Shown here: in pieces, positions 1 to 7,440 of the stretch
Layout of the letters: the number at the start of each line of letters is the position of its first letter
Position numbering within the stretch: position 1 is the stretch's first letter
Assembly (NCBI GenBank): GCA_020724185.1
Contig: DYHL01000011.1
Span: 1-20,460 of the forward strand
Origin: Candidatus Nitrosymbiomonas sp.
Lineage (GTDB): Bacteria; Sysuimicrobiota; Sysuimicrobiia; Sysuimicrobiales; Humicultoraceae
Length of the DNA: 20,460 nucleotides
Direction: 5' to 3'
Notes under the pieces: model-generated
Told to the model about the DNA's origin: nothing
The model's input: the letters and a program-made list of their open reading frames with translations, nothing else
The model's database searches: none
Made by a program: the position numbers and the translations under genes

Positions 1-777
1 TGCCTGCGCGCCAGGGGCGAGGAATGCGCAATCTGCCGCGACGCGTGCCCCTTCGGCGCCGTGCTGCTGGACGATGCCCCAAGCGAGGAGACGATGCAGG
101 CGGGCGTGGTGGTGCTCGCCACCGGGTTCGAGCCATATCCGGCTGCTCGCAAGGGCCAGTTCGGCTATGGCCGTCACCCGGGCGTGATCACAACCATGGA
201 TCTGGAACGGGGATTGTGGCAGCACGGCATGGGATACCTGTCGCGCTTGATGCCCGACGACCGGCGAGTGGCCATGGTCCACTGCGTCGGCTCCCGTGAC
301 CTGGCCGCTGGCAGGGGCTGGTGCTCGCAGGTCTGCTGTCCCACCGCGCTGCGCCTGGCCAGCCGCATGGTGCGCGAGCTCCCAGGCCTGGAGGTCACGC
401 TCTTCTTCATGGACCTGCAGAGGTGCGCACCAGGCATCGCCCGCCTCTTCGATGACCTGCCGCCGGAGATCCGTCTGGTGCGCGGCATCCCAGCGGACGT
501 ACTTTCGGAGCCAGGGGGCCTGCTCTTGACGTACGAGGACGTGTCCACGGCTACCAGGCGCCAGGAGCTGTTCGACCTGGTGGTGCTGGCGGTGGGCATG
601 GATGCTCCCGCATCTGCCGCGGGCGTGCGGTCGTCAGCAGGCGGCTTCGTGTCCGACCTTCCGGCAGGGATCGTGGCGGCGGGCGCCTGTGGAGGCCCGG
701 TCAGCATCCCGGAAGCTGTTGGGGAGGGCCTGAGGGCCGCGGGCGCCGCCCTCAGGGTCTTGGAGGGTCTGTCGTGA
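1..777 (+). CDS. hdrA: HdrA-like FAD/iron-sulfur protein, C-terminal part (5' truncated)
   Basis: Frame 1 is open from the first base, so the start lies outside the window; 258 codons are visible. The fragment opens with a ferredoxin-type cluster (Cys at codons 1, 10, 13 and 17, the last followed by Pro). It continues with VVLATGFEP, then CVGSRD at codons 95-100 and WCSQVCC at 107-113. These are hallmarks of the C-terminal half of HdrA, the flavin-bifurcating subunit of heterodisulfide-reductase-like complexes. The opening Cys pattern matches the exit of the GltD insert in the giant HdrA at 8624-13810, where Cys873, 882, 885 and 889 have the same spacing. This copy may therefore also carry a GltD-like domain upstream (inference). 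Its stop overlaps the next start as GTGA. It is cytoplasmic and is the first visible gene of Hdr set 1. Confidence 0.85.
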   Translation, partial: CLRARGEECAICRDACPFGAVLLDDAPSEETMQAGVVVLATGFEPYPAARKGQFGYGRHPGVITTMDLERGLWQHGMGYLSRLMPDDRRVAMVHCVGSRDLAAGRGWCSQVCCPTALRLASRMVRELPGLEVTLFFMDLQRCAPGIARLFDDLPPEIRLVRGIPADVLSEPGGLLLTYEDVSTATRRQELFDLVVLAVGMDAPASAAGVRSSAGGFVSDLPAGIVAAGACGGPVSIPEAVGEGLRAAGAALRVLEGLS

Positions 778-2603
778 ACGATTCTGGGACGGTCCTGGCG
801 GTCTGCACCTGCGGCGGCACGCTGTGCGGCCGCCTCGCCACGGAGCGCATCGCCACGTCACCGGGCTTCGTGTCGGCGCTGGTCAGCCCTGATCTCTGCC
901 TGCCCGCGGGCCGCGCGCGCGCTGCGTCCTGGCTTCGCGAGACCGCGGCCGGCAGCCTGGTGGTGGCCGCCTGCGGGATCCCTGCGGCGGCGCACGCGGT
1001 CGCCGAGGTGGCCCGCGTCGCAGGAGTCGCTGGGCATCGCACCAGCCTGGTGGATCTGCGGGAAGGGTGTGCCTGGGTTCACCCCCGACCTGATCAGGCC
1101 ACTGCCAAGGCCCTCAGGATGGTGGCCTCGGCTGCGGCCGGCGTCAGAGAGGGCATGCCTCCGGCGCCTGACGCCGAGGTGAGGCCGTCGGGGCGGGTGC
1201 TCGTGGTGGGAACCGACCCGGGTTCCCTGGCTGCGGCTGCCCGCCTCAGTGAGCTGGGCTGCGAGGCAGTTCAGGTCACGGGAAAGCTGGAGCGGTTTGA
1301 GGGGCAGGCCGGCGAGTTCATGGCCAGGATCCGAACCGATCAGGGCGCTGAGTGTCACGCGGTGGGCGCCGTGATCGCGGCAGGCGATGCTCCCGCGGGT
1401 CCGCCCGTGGTACAGTCCGGCCAGAGGGTGGCCTTCCTGCTGGAGGGCGATCCCTGGCCTTCGGTTACCGAGTCAACGCTTTCGGCGGCCCTACACCTGG
1501 TGCGGGACCGCGGGTGCCGCGTGGTTGTGTTCTTTCGCGACATGGGAGTCGCCGGGCGCGGGCTGGAGGAACTCTACAGGGAGGCGCGCGGCTCGGGGGT
1601 AACGTTCGTCCGGATGGAAGCCGGGCCCCCGGCACTGGTTGAGGCAAACGGCGGGTGGAACATCACGCTGGATGTACCCGGCCTGGGACCCATCACCGAG
1701 ACCGTTGACGTGCTCATCAGCGGTGCCACCGCTGCGCTGCAAGGGACGCGGGGCCTGGCAGAGGTACTCGGCGTGGCTCCCCGCAAGGGAGGCTGGGCGC
1801 CCAGGGAGCGCGCTCTTCTAGAGCCCGTTGCGACCGAACGCAGCGGTGTCTTCGTTATCGGACCGGCCCGCGGCCCGTACACCACTGACCAGGCAGTTCG
1901 CCAGGGAGAGGCCGCGGCAATGGCCGCGCTCTCGGTGGCCGCGCCAGGCGCTGTCATGGTCTCCGCTCGGGCCTCGGTGGACACCGAGCGGTGCGCCTTC
2001 TGCCTGACGTGTCTCCGGGTCTGTCCTCACCAGGCGGTGACCACCGCCATGGGTCAGACCATGCGGGTGCTGCCCGCTGCCTGCCAAGGGTGCGGGGTAT
2101 GCGCGGCGGCCTGTCCTGCTGGCGCGATCCAGATCACTGAGAGCCCCAACCGCCGGCTCCTGGCAGAGATGGACGCGCTGATGGACGGACCGTCCCTTGG
2201 CGGTCGGCCCACGGTCGTTTTCGCCTGCGCGAACTCGGCGGTGCCGGCCCTCCAGGCGATGGGTAGACTGCGCCTATCCTACCCGGCAGCGGTGCTCGTT
2301 GTTCCCGTGCCCTGCCTGGGCCGGCTGGAGCCCGTGCACTGCGTGCGGCCGCTGGCGGCAGGAGCCGGCCGGGTCCTGCTCTGCGGCTGCTACGACCGGA
2401 GTTGCGAGCACCTGGTCGGGCCCGCGTCGGCCCGCAGGATGGTGGAGCGTGCCTCCGCGCTGGCAGGGGAGCTGGGCCTGGATCCCGGCGCCATTCATGT
2501 TGCGTCGCTGGCTCCGGTTGACTGGCACGGGATCGGCCATCTACTCAATGTGCCGTGCGATACCGAGGGCTCGGCGAAGGTGACGGCGCATGCAACCGCG
2601 TGA
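774..2603 (+). CDS. degenerate HdrA fused to two [4Fe-4S] clusters and an MvhD-like domain
   Basis: This 609-residue protein starts at a GTG that overlaps the previous stop. Residues 1-125 resemble the HdrA N-terminal domain and keep a CAWVHP motif. Residues 141-400 align with an HdrA FAD domain, but the dinucleotide loop reads VVGTDPGS (144-151) instead of GGGVAG. The YCSRTCC motif found in the giant paralogue is replaced by a Cys-free segment at 225-238. Two intact ferredoxin clusters follow (Cys407/410/413/417 and 437/440/443/447). From about residue 480 there is an MvhD/FrhD-like domain with Cys485, VPC and CGC motifs. MvhD normally passes electrons to HdrA as a separate subunit, and here it is fused. 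The HdrA part is probably a scaffold or wire rather than a bifurcating flavoprotein (inference). It overlaps hdrC by 14 nt. Confidence 0.82.
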   Translation: MNDSGTVLAVCTCGGTLCGRLATERIATSPGFVSALVSPDLCLPAGRARAASWLRETAAGSLVVAACGIPAAAHAVAEVARVAGVAGHRTSLVDLREGCAWVHPRPDQATAKALRMVASAAAGVREGMPPAPDAEVRPSGRVLVVGTDPGSLAAAARLSELGCEAVQVTGKLERFEGQAGEFMARIRTDQGAECHAVGAVIAAGDAPAGPPVVQSGQRVAFLLEGDPWPSVTESTLSAALHLVRDRGCRVVVFFRDMGVAGRGLEELYREARGSGVTFVRMEAGPPALVEANGGWNITLDVPGLGPITETVDVLISGATAALQGTRGLAEVLGVAPRKGGWAPRERALLEPVATERSGVFVIGPARGPYTTDQAVRQGEAAAMAALSVAAPGAVMVSARASVDTERCAFCLTCLRVCPHQAVTTAMGQTMRVLPAACQGCGVCAAACPAGAIQITESPNRRLLAEMDALMDGPSLGGRPTVVFACANSAVPALQAMGRLRLSYPAAVLVVPVPCLGRLEPVHCVRPLAAGAGRVLLCGCYDRSCEHLVGPASARRMVERASALAGELGLDPGAIHVASLAPVDWHGIGHLLNVPCDTEGSAKVTAHATA

Positions 2604-3162
2604 GTCGGCGGCGCAGCCGGTCCAGAGGGACCATTCCTGGCCACTGGCCATAGAGGCGGCCAGCGGGGAGCGCGTGGGGCTCTGCTTCGGCTGCGGGATC
2701 TGCACCGGGAGCTGCCCCCTGGCTTCGGCGATGGACTTGCTGCCGAGCCGTCTGATGAAGGCGGTTCAGCTTGGGCTCCGAGAGCGGGTGCTCGGGGCCA
2801 CCGCGCCGTACCTCTGTGTCGCCTGCGAGACCTGTGCCGTCCGGTGCCCGAACGGAATAGATGTCGCGCGGGTGATGGACGCGGTGCGCCAGGCATCCCT
2901 GACCACGGGCAGGCCTGTTCCCAGGGTAGACATCCAGAGGTTTCACCGGTGGTTCCTGCGCACCGTGTGGATGTTCGGCCGCGCCCACGAGGGGTTGCTT
3001 TCGGCCGGGTACAGCCTGCAGCAGGGCCGGCTGCTACAGGATCTGTCCACGGGCCTGGCCCTGATGCGGCACGGCAGGCTGGCACTGTGGCCCCATACCG
3101 TCCGGCGGCAACGCGAGGTGCGCCGCCTGTTCAGGGCCATCGCGCAGAGGGGTGGACGGTGA
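2590..3162 (+). CDS. hdrC: HdrC-like iron-sulfur subunit
   Basis: The product has 190 residues and two classical [4Fe-4S] motifs: Cys32/35/38/42 (CFGCGICTGSCP) and Cys76/79/82/86 (CVACETCAVRCP), the second followed by NGIDVARVMD. This is the usual HdrC layout; HdrC carries electrons between HdrA and HdrB. The remaining 100 residues are helical and basic, with no membrane segment, so a soluble complex is expected. The ATG lies 14 nt inside the end of the preceding gene, and the TGA shares its last base with the next ATG, so translation is probably coupled. The HdrC half of the HdrC-HdrB fusion at 14258-15610 is a clear paralogue, with the same motif spacing and the same ID(V)ARVMDA segment. 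Confidence 0.92.
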   Translation: MQPRESAAQPVQRDHSWPLAIEAASGERVGLCFGCGICTGSCPLASAMDLLPSRLMKAVQLGLRERVLGATAPYLCVACETCAVRCPNGIDVARVMDAVRQASLTTGRPVPRVDIQRFHRWFLRTVWMFGRAHEGLLSAGYSLQQGRLLQDLSTGLALMRHGRLALWPHTVRRQREVRRLFRAIAQRGGR

Positions 3163-4031
3163 TGCAGGCGGTGGGGCAGAAGCCGCTCGCGCTCTACCCT
3201 GGGTGCTCGCTGCTCAGTACCGGAGCCGCCTACCTGGCTTCCGTGCGAGAGACGCTGCACCTCCTGGGGCTTGCGGTGAAGGACCTGACCGACTGGAACT
3301 GTTGCGGTGCCAGCTCGGCCCACTTCGTTGACCCGGAGCTGGCGGTCCTGCTGCCTGCCCGCAACCTCGCGATCGCCGAGGCCATGGGGGCCGACGTGCT
3401 GACCGCGTGCGCCGCCTGTCACCACCGGATGGTGCAGGCAGAACACGATCTCAGTACCTCGGATACCATGGCACGAGCCGCCATGGAAGCGGGCGTGGCC
3501 TACCGCGGTGGGGTCAGGGTGCGTCACCTGCTTTCGGTTCTGGACGAGACCGACCTCCCCGGACGGATCCGCCGCCCGCTAAAGGGGCTCAGGGTGGCAT
3601 GCTACTACGGCTGCCTGCTGGTGCGGATACCCAGGTCCGGCGGCATAGACGACCCGGAGAACCCGGGCATCATGGAGCGCGTGCTAGGGGCCTGCGGCGC
3701 CGAGGTAGCCGACTGGCAGGGCAGGACCTGGTGCTGCGGCGCCAGCCTGGCCGCCACCGCGCCCGAGGTGGCAGGGGATCTTGTTCAGCGCGTTCTGGTG
3801 CAGGCGCATCGCGCGGGCGCCGACTGCATCGCCACCGCGTGTCCACTGTGCCAGCTCAACCTGGATCTGCTCCAGGGCGCCGCGGCGACCAGAGCTGGCT
3901 TCGAACGGCTGCTTCCGGTGGTGTTCTTCACTCAACTGACCGCGCTGGCGCTGGGAGCCAGCCCGCGCCGCCTGGGGTTCGAACAGCATCTGGTGGAGGT
4001 CCGGCCAATGATGGCGGCGCTGGCCGGATGA
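3162..4031 (+). CDS. hdrB: HdrB-like subunit with two CCG domains
   Basis: The product has 289 residues. It contains two complete CCG motifs: Cys15-x31-Cys47Cys48-x34-Cys83xxCys86 and Cys151-x39-Cys191Cys192-x34-Cys227xxCys230. In HdrB of methanogens these bind two noncubane [4Fe-4S] clusters that form the active site for disulfide reduction. In acetogen MetVF-HdrABC complexes the same subunit is thought to relay electrons. The ATG at 3162 overlaps the hdrC stop (TGATG) and has GAGGGG about ten bases upstream. A GTG immediately before it (3159) is an alternative start. The frame stays open further upstream, but that part translates to low-complexity Arg/Gly-rich sequence and shadows hdrC. All cluster ligands are present, so the protein looks functional. 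Confidence 0.92.
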   Translation: MQAVGQKPLALYPGCSLLSTGAAYLASVRETLHLLGLAVKDLTDWNCCGASSAHFVDPELAVLLPARNLAIAEAMGADVLTACAACHHRMVQAEHDLSTSDTMARAAMEAGVAYRGGVRVRHLLSVLDETDLPGRIRRPLKGLRVACYYGCLLVRIPRSGGIDDPENPGIMERVLGACGAEVADWQGRTWCCGASLAATAPEVAGDLVQRVLVQAHRAGADCIATACPLCQLNLDLLQGAAATRAGFERLLPVVFFTQLTALALGASPRRLGFEQHLVEVRPMMAALAG

Positions 4032-4047
4032 GGAAGGTGGTGCAGCC

Positions 4048-4725
4048 GTGATCGTTGCGCAGCAGAAGCCCCTGGAGGAGATCCGCCAGATGGTGCGCGG
4101 GTTCCGCCGCCTTCTGGTGCTTGGCTGCGGGACGTGCACCACCGTCTGCTTTGCGGGTGGAGAGAAAGAAGTTGGACTCCTCTCCACCTCGCTGCGGTCG
4201 GTGCTGGGCCAGGAGATCGAGATCGAGGAAGCCGTGGTTCAACGGCAGTGCGAGTGGGAGTTCCTGGACCAGGTCGGCGAGGCGGTAGGCCGGGCCGAGG
4301 CGGTGCTGTCGCTGGGGTGCGGTGTGGGCGTGCAGGGAATCGGGGAACGCTACCCAGGCGTGGTGGCGCTGCCAGGGCTCAACACCGCCTTCATGGGACT
4401 CACCGAGGCGCCGGGGATCTGGGGTGAGCGCTGCATGGCCTGCGGCGACTGCCTCCTGCACAGGACGGGCGGGATATGTCCGGTGGCCCGGTGCGCCAAG
4501 AGCCTCTTGAACGGTCCTTGCGGGGGTGTCCAGGACGGGCACTGTGAGATCTCGGTGGACAACCCCTGCGCCTGGGTGTTGATCTACGACCGTCTGACGC
4601 AGCAGGGCCGAGTCGAGCAACTGGAGGAGATTATTCCGGCGCGTGACTGGAAGGCGAGCCACTCCGGTGGACCACGCCGGATAGTGCGGCCCGACCTGCG
4701 CGATATGGTCGGGGAGGAGGTGTAG
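4048..4725 (+). CDS. metV: MetV, Cys-rich partner subunit of methylene-THF reductase
   Basis: The 225-residue product begins at GTG, with AGGAAGG 10-16 nt upstream. It matches the MetV / MTHFR C-terminal-domain family: an N-terminal LGCGTCTTVC (Cys27/30/34) in a Rossmann-like segment, then a Cys-rich zone CMACGDC (129-135), CPVARC (144-149) and NGPCGG (155-160). MetV binds MetF and carries the metal or iron-sulfur centres that link the flavin to its electron donor. In Moorella thermoacetica the MetVF pair associates with HdrABC-MvhD, and the same set of genes lies together here. It lies 16 nt after hdrB and 5 nt before metF copy 1. It is the only metV in the window although two metF genes are present. 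Confidence 0.9.
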   Translation: MIVAQQKPLEEIRQMVRGFRRLLVLGCGTCTTVCFAGGEKEVGLLSTSLRSVLGQEIEIEEAVVQRQCEWEFLDQVGEAVGRAEAVLSLGCGVGVQGIGERYPGVVALPGLNTAFMGLTEAPGIWGERCMACGDCLLHRTGGICPVARCAKSLLNGPCGGVQDGHCEISVDNPCAWVLIYDRLTQQGRVEQLEEIIPARDWKASHSGGPRRIVRPDLRDMVGEEV

Positions 4726-4730
4726 GGGCC

Positions 4731-5648
4731 ATGCCCGCCGGCAGTAATCTGGAAGCGGTGCTGGCTGCCGGGCGGTTCGCCGTGACCGCCGAGTTGGGTC
4801 CGCCCAAAGGCACCAACCTGGGCGTGGTGGAGCGCAAGGCAGAGATCCTCCGGCACTGCTGCGACGCCGTGAACCTGACCGACAATCAGACCGCCATCGT
4901 GCGCATGTCCAGCCTGGCTTGCGCCATCCACCTGCGCCGGATGGGTCTGGATCCGGTGATGCAGATGACGTGCCGCGACCGGAACCGTCTGGCCCTGCAG
5001 TCGGACGTCCTGGGCGCCGCCGGAGCAGGGGTGCGGAACTTCCTGTGTCTGAGCGGAGACCACCAGCAGTTCGGCAACCACCCAGGCGCCAAGAATGTTT
5101 TCGATCTCGACTCCATCCAGCTTATCCAGGTGCTGGCAGGCATGCGGGACACGCGCAGATTCCAGGGCGGCGACGAGTTCACCGGGGACATCCCAATGTT
5201 CATCGGCGCCGCGGCCAACCCATTCGCCGACCCGCTGCCGTATCGGGTTGTCCGGCTGGCGAAGAAGGCGCGCGCAGGCGCCAATTTCATCCAGACGCAG
5301 GCCGTCTTCGACCTGGAGATCTTTGGGCGCTGGATGGCCCAGGTGAGGGCACGGGGGCTCCACGAGCAGGTTGCCATCATGGCCGGAATCGTACCCCTGA
5401 AGTCGGTCGGCACGGCCCGGTACATGCGGGACTACGTGTCAGGCGTGGTCGTGCCCGACGCCATCGTCTCCCGCATGGAGGACGCGCCCGATCCCAAGGC
5501 CGAGGGGATGGCCATCGCCGTGGAGCTCATTGACGCCGTGCGCGAGATACCGGGCGTCCGGGGTGTGCACATAATGGCTGTGGGGTGGGAGGATGTCGTC
5601 CCGATCCTGGCAGAGCGGGCCGGGCTCCTGCCGCGGCCGCTGATATGA
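4731..5648 (+). CDS. metF: 5,10-methylenetetrahydrofolate reductase, copy 1
   Basis: This is a 305-residue MetF-type flavoprotein that reduces 5,10-methylene-THF to 5-methyl-THF in the methyl branch of the reductive acetyl-CoA pathway. Family features seen are AELGPPKGTN, with the catalytic-type Glu21; TCRDRNRLALQSD; CLSGDH, with flavin-site Asp110; and KARAGANFIQTQ. The length is normal for bacterial MetF without the eukaryotic regulatory domain. A strong Shine-Dalgarno GGGGAGGAGG (4711-4720) precedes the ATG. It directly follows metV, so this copy is the likely MetVF partner. It differs extensively from copy 2 at 6555-7427, sharing mainly the catalytic blocks, so the two are old paralogues rather than a recent duplication. 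Confidence 0.93.
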   Translation: MPAGSNLEAVLAAGRFAVTAELGPPKGTNLGVVERKAEILRHCCDAVNLTDNQTAIVRMSSLACAIHLRRMGLDPVMQMTCRDRNRLALQSDVLGAAGAGVRNFLCLSGDHQQFGNHPGAKNVFDLDSIQLIQVLAGMRDTRRFQGGDEFTGDIPMFIGAAANPFADPLPYRVVRLAKKARAGANFIQTQAVFDLEIFGRWMAQVRARGLHEQVAIMAGIVPLKSVGTARYMRDYVSGVVVPDAIVSRMEDAPDPKAEGMAIAVELIDAVREIPGVRGVHIMAVGWEDVVPILAERAGLLPRPLI

Positions 5649-5711
5649 CGACTGTGGTGCAAAGACGCCGCTCGAAATCCCGGGAGGCGCGGGGGGGGAG
5701 GGCTGGGCTGA
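5649..5711 (+). other. largest non-coding gap (63 nt), with a G8 run
   Basis: This is the only gap over 20 nt in the window. It separates metF copy 1 from the first receiver gene. It contains a run of eight G at 5691-5698, followed by GAGGG, which can serve as the ribosome binding site for the ATG at 5712. An in-frame TGA at 5709-5711 rules out an earlier start for that gene. I see no convincing -35/-10 pair, hairpin terminator or operator repeat. An internal promoter here is possible but not supported by the sequence. Confidence 0.5.
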
Positions 5712-6128
5712 ATGCAACCTCGGATCTTGGTGGTGGATGACGACCCGGACATCACCGTGGCGGTCCGGACGGTACTGGAGGCCGCGGGCTATCAGGTGGA
5801 GACCGCGCCCGACGGCGAGGAGGGGCTCGAAAGGGTCCGCCGGGAAGTGCCCGATCTGATCATCCTGGACATGCTCATGCCCAGGCTAGACGGTTACGGC
5901 GTGGTGCGGGCGCTGAAGGAGAAGCCCCGCTGGGCGGCCATTCCCATCGTGATCTTCTCGGCGGTGGGTGAGGAGGCCAGCCGGCGGAGGTACGAGCTGG
6001 AGGCCGGGCTGGCCATGGACGTAGACGACTACGTTGAGAAGCCGGTGAAGCCGGTGGATCTGTTGCACCGCGTCGGCAAGGTGCTGGAACGGCGCGGCAA
6101 GCGGGCAAGCAACCCGGGAGAGGTGTAG
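5712..6128 (+). CDS. stand-alone response-regulator receiver protein 1
   Basis: The 138-residue product is a single CheY-like receiver domain with no output domain. The acidic pocket is Asp9/Asp10, the phosphoacceptor is Asp53 (LIILDMLMP), the switch Ser is Ser83 (VIFSA) and the conserved Lys is Lys110 (EKPVKP). All phosphorylation residues are present. After the last helix there are only about 20 basic or flexible residues. It would be phosphorylated by a histidine kinase, probably the one at 7441-8622, and act by binding another protein rather than DNA (inference). It sits between two metF genes in a catabolic/anabolic operon, which is an unusual place for a receiver. Four nucleotides separate it from the second receiver. 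Confidence 0.93.
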   Translation: MQPRILVVDDDPDITVAVRTVLEAAGYQVETAPDGEEGLERVRREVPDLIILDMLMPRLDGYGVVRALKEKPRWAAIPIVIFSAVGEEASRRRYELEAGLAMDVDDYVEKPVKPVDLLHRVGKVLERRGKRASNPGEV

Positions 6129-6132
6129 GGCC

Positions 6133-6558
6133 TTGGCTGGAGACCCGAAGCGTATCCTGTTGATTGACGACGATGCCGACTTCGTCGCGACCACCCGGAT
6201 GGTGCTGGAGAGCTGTGCCTACCGGGTAACCGCGGCCCTCGACGGAGCAGAAGGGCTGGGCCTGGCGCGCCAGGATCCACCCGACCTGATCATCCTGGAT
6301 GTGATCATGCCGTTCAAGGACGGCTTCACGGTATGCGAAGAGCTGAAGCAGGATCCGGCGCTGGCCGCGGTGCCGGTCCTGATGCTTACATCGTTCGCCG
6401 AGCGGCGCGGCGATACTGACCTACCGGTCAGCGCCGGGTTCGGCCTGGAGGCAGAGGACTACCTTGACAAGCCGGCTCCTCCAGGCGTGCTTCTCGCCCG
6501 GGTGGAACGGCTGCTCTCCCGTCACGGCCGGGCGGAAGGAGGACCGGGGATTCCATGA
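6133..6558 (+). CDS. stand-alone response-regulator receiver protein 2
   Basis: The 141-residue receiver-only protein starts at TTG, with GAGAGGTG at 6118-6125 upstream. Asp12/Asp13, phosphoacceptor Asp56 (LIILDVIMP), Thr86 (LMLTS) and Lys113 (DKPAPP) are all in place. It is related to the adjacent receiver 1: both share the PDLIILD block, an inserted acidic stretch before the conserved Lys, and an xDY(L/V)xKP ending. A tandem duplication followed by divergence is likely. No DNA-binding, enzymatic or diguanylate cyclase output domain follows. Its stop codon overlaps the metF copy 2 start as ATGA, so the receiver and the reductase are translationally coupled. Two receivers and two phosphoacceptor-His proteins in one operon could form a branched or multistep relay. 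Confidence 0.92.
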   Translation: MAGDPKRILLIDDDADFVATTRMVLESCAYRVTAALDGAEGLGLARQDPPDLIILDVIMPFKDGFTVCEELKQDPALAAVPVLMLTSFAERRGDTDLPVSAGFGLEAEDYLDKPAPPGVLLARVERLLSRHGRAEGGPGIP

Positions 6559-7427
6559 CCCTGCGAGCGGCCCTGGCTCAAGGCCAGTTCGTGGTGACCG
6601 CCGAGGCCTCCCCGCCCAAGGGGACAAACGTGGCAGGGGCCATCGCGGAAGTCGAACACCTGCGGGGGCGGGTGCAGGCGTTCAACGTCACCGATCAGCA
6701 GAGCTCGGTGATGCGTCTTGGGTCTCTGGCGCTCTGCTACCTGCTCAAAGAGCGGGGCCTTGAGCCCATCTTCCAGGTTACGTGCCGCGACCGGAACCGG
6801 ATCGCCCTTCAATCGGATCTCCTGAGCGCGGCGGCGCTGGGCATCGAGAACGTGCTTTGCCTGACCGGGGACCACGTGAAGCTGGGCGATCACCCGCAGG
6901 CCAAGCCTGTCTTTGACCTGGACTCGGTCTCCCTGCTGCGGGCCGCGGCCGGGCTGGCGCAGGGCCAGGACATGGCGGGAAAGAAGCTGGACGGGGTGCC
7001 CAACTTCTTCCTGGGTGCGGTCGTCAGCCCAGGCGCGGATCCGGTGGAACCCCAGCTGCTCAAGATGGAAAAGAAGGCGCAGGCCGGCGCTGAGTTCTTT
7101 CAGACCCAGGCCATCTTCGCCCCCGACGCGTTCGCGCGCTTCATGGAAGCGGCCCGCCCCATGGGCAAGCCCGTTTTCGCCGGGATCATCATGCTGAAGT
7201 CCGCCGGCATGGCCCGGTTCATGAACCGGAACGTCCCTGGCGTGCACGTTCCCGATCGCCTGATCGAGGTCATGGAGACCGCCAAGGATCGCCAGGAGGC
7301 CAGCGTGGGCGTGGCCGTGGAACTGATCAGGCAGCTACGGCCGCTGTGCCAGGGCATCCATCTAATGGCCATGGGGTGGGATCACCTGCTTCCGCGGGTG
7401 CTGGAGCAGAGCGGCCTGACGGGTTAG
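6555..7427 (+). CDS. metF: 5,10-methylenetetrahydrofolate reductase, copy 2
   Basis: The 290-residue MetF-family protein has AEASPPKGTN (Glu17), TCRDRNRIALQSD, CLTGDH (Asp106) and KAQAGAEFFQTQAIF. The catalytic blocks are intact, so it should bind flavin and methylene-THF. It is slightly shorter than copy 1 and divergent outside these blocks. It has no adjacent metV; instead it is coupled to receiver 2 upstream and followed after 13 nt by the sensor kinase gene. It could be the partner of Hdr set 2 (giant HdrA, MvhD, HdrC-HdrB), it could share the single MetV, or it could be a MetV-independent form. The sequence alone cannot decide between these. Confidence 0.92.
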   Translation: MTLRAALAQGQFVVTAEASPPKGTNVAGAIAEVEHLRGRVQAFNVTDQQSSVMRLGSLALCYLLKERGLEPIFQVTCRDRNRIALQSDLLSAAALGIENVLCLTGDHVKLGDHPQAKPVFDLDSVSLLRAAAGLAQGQDMAGKKLDGVPNFFLGAVVSPGADPVEPQLLKMEKKAQAGAEFFQTQAIFAPDAFARFMEAARPMGKPVFAGIIMLKSAGMARFMNRNVPGVHVPDRLIEVMETAKDRQEASVGVAVELIRQLRPLCQGIHLMAMGWDHLLPRVLEQSGLTG

Positions 7428-7440
7428 GGAGTGGTGTAGC

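Noticed and set aside
2844..3161. N-terminal extension of the hdrB reading frame
   Set aside because: The frame is open upstream, but the sequence is low-complexity and shadows hdrC. HdrB homology begins right after the ATG at 3162, which has a ribosome binding site.
5649..5711. Promoter or terminator between metF copy 1 and receiver 1
   Set aside because: There is a weak AT-containing stretch near 5640 and a G8 run, but no paired -35/-10 boxes and no hairpin followed by T-rich sequence.
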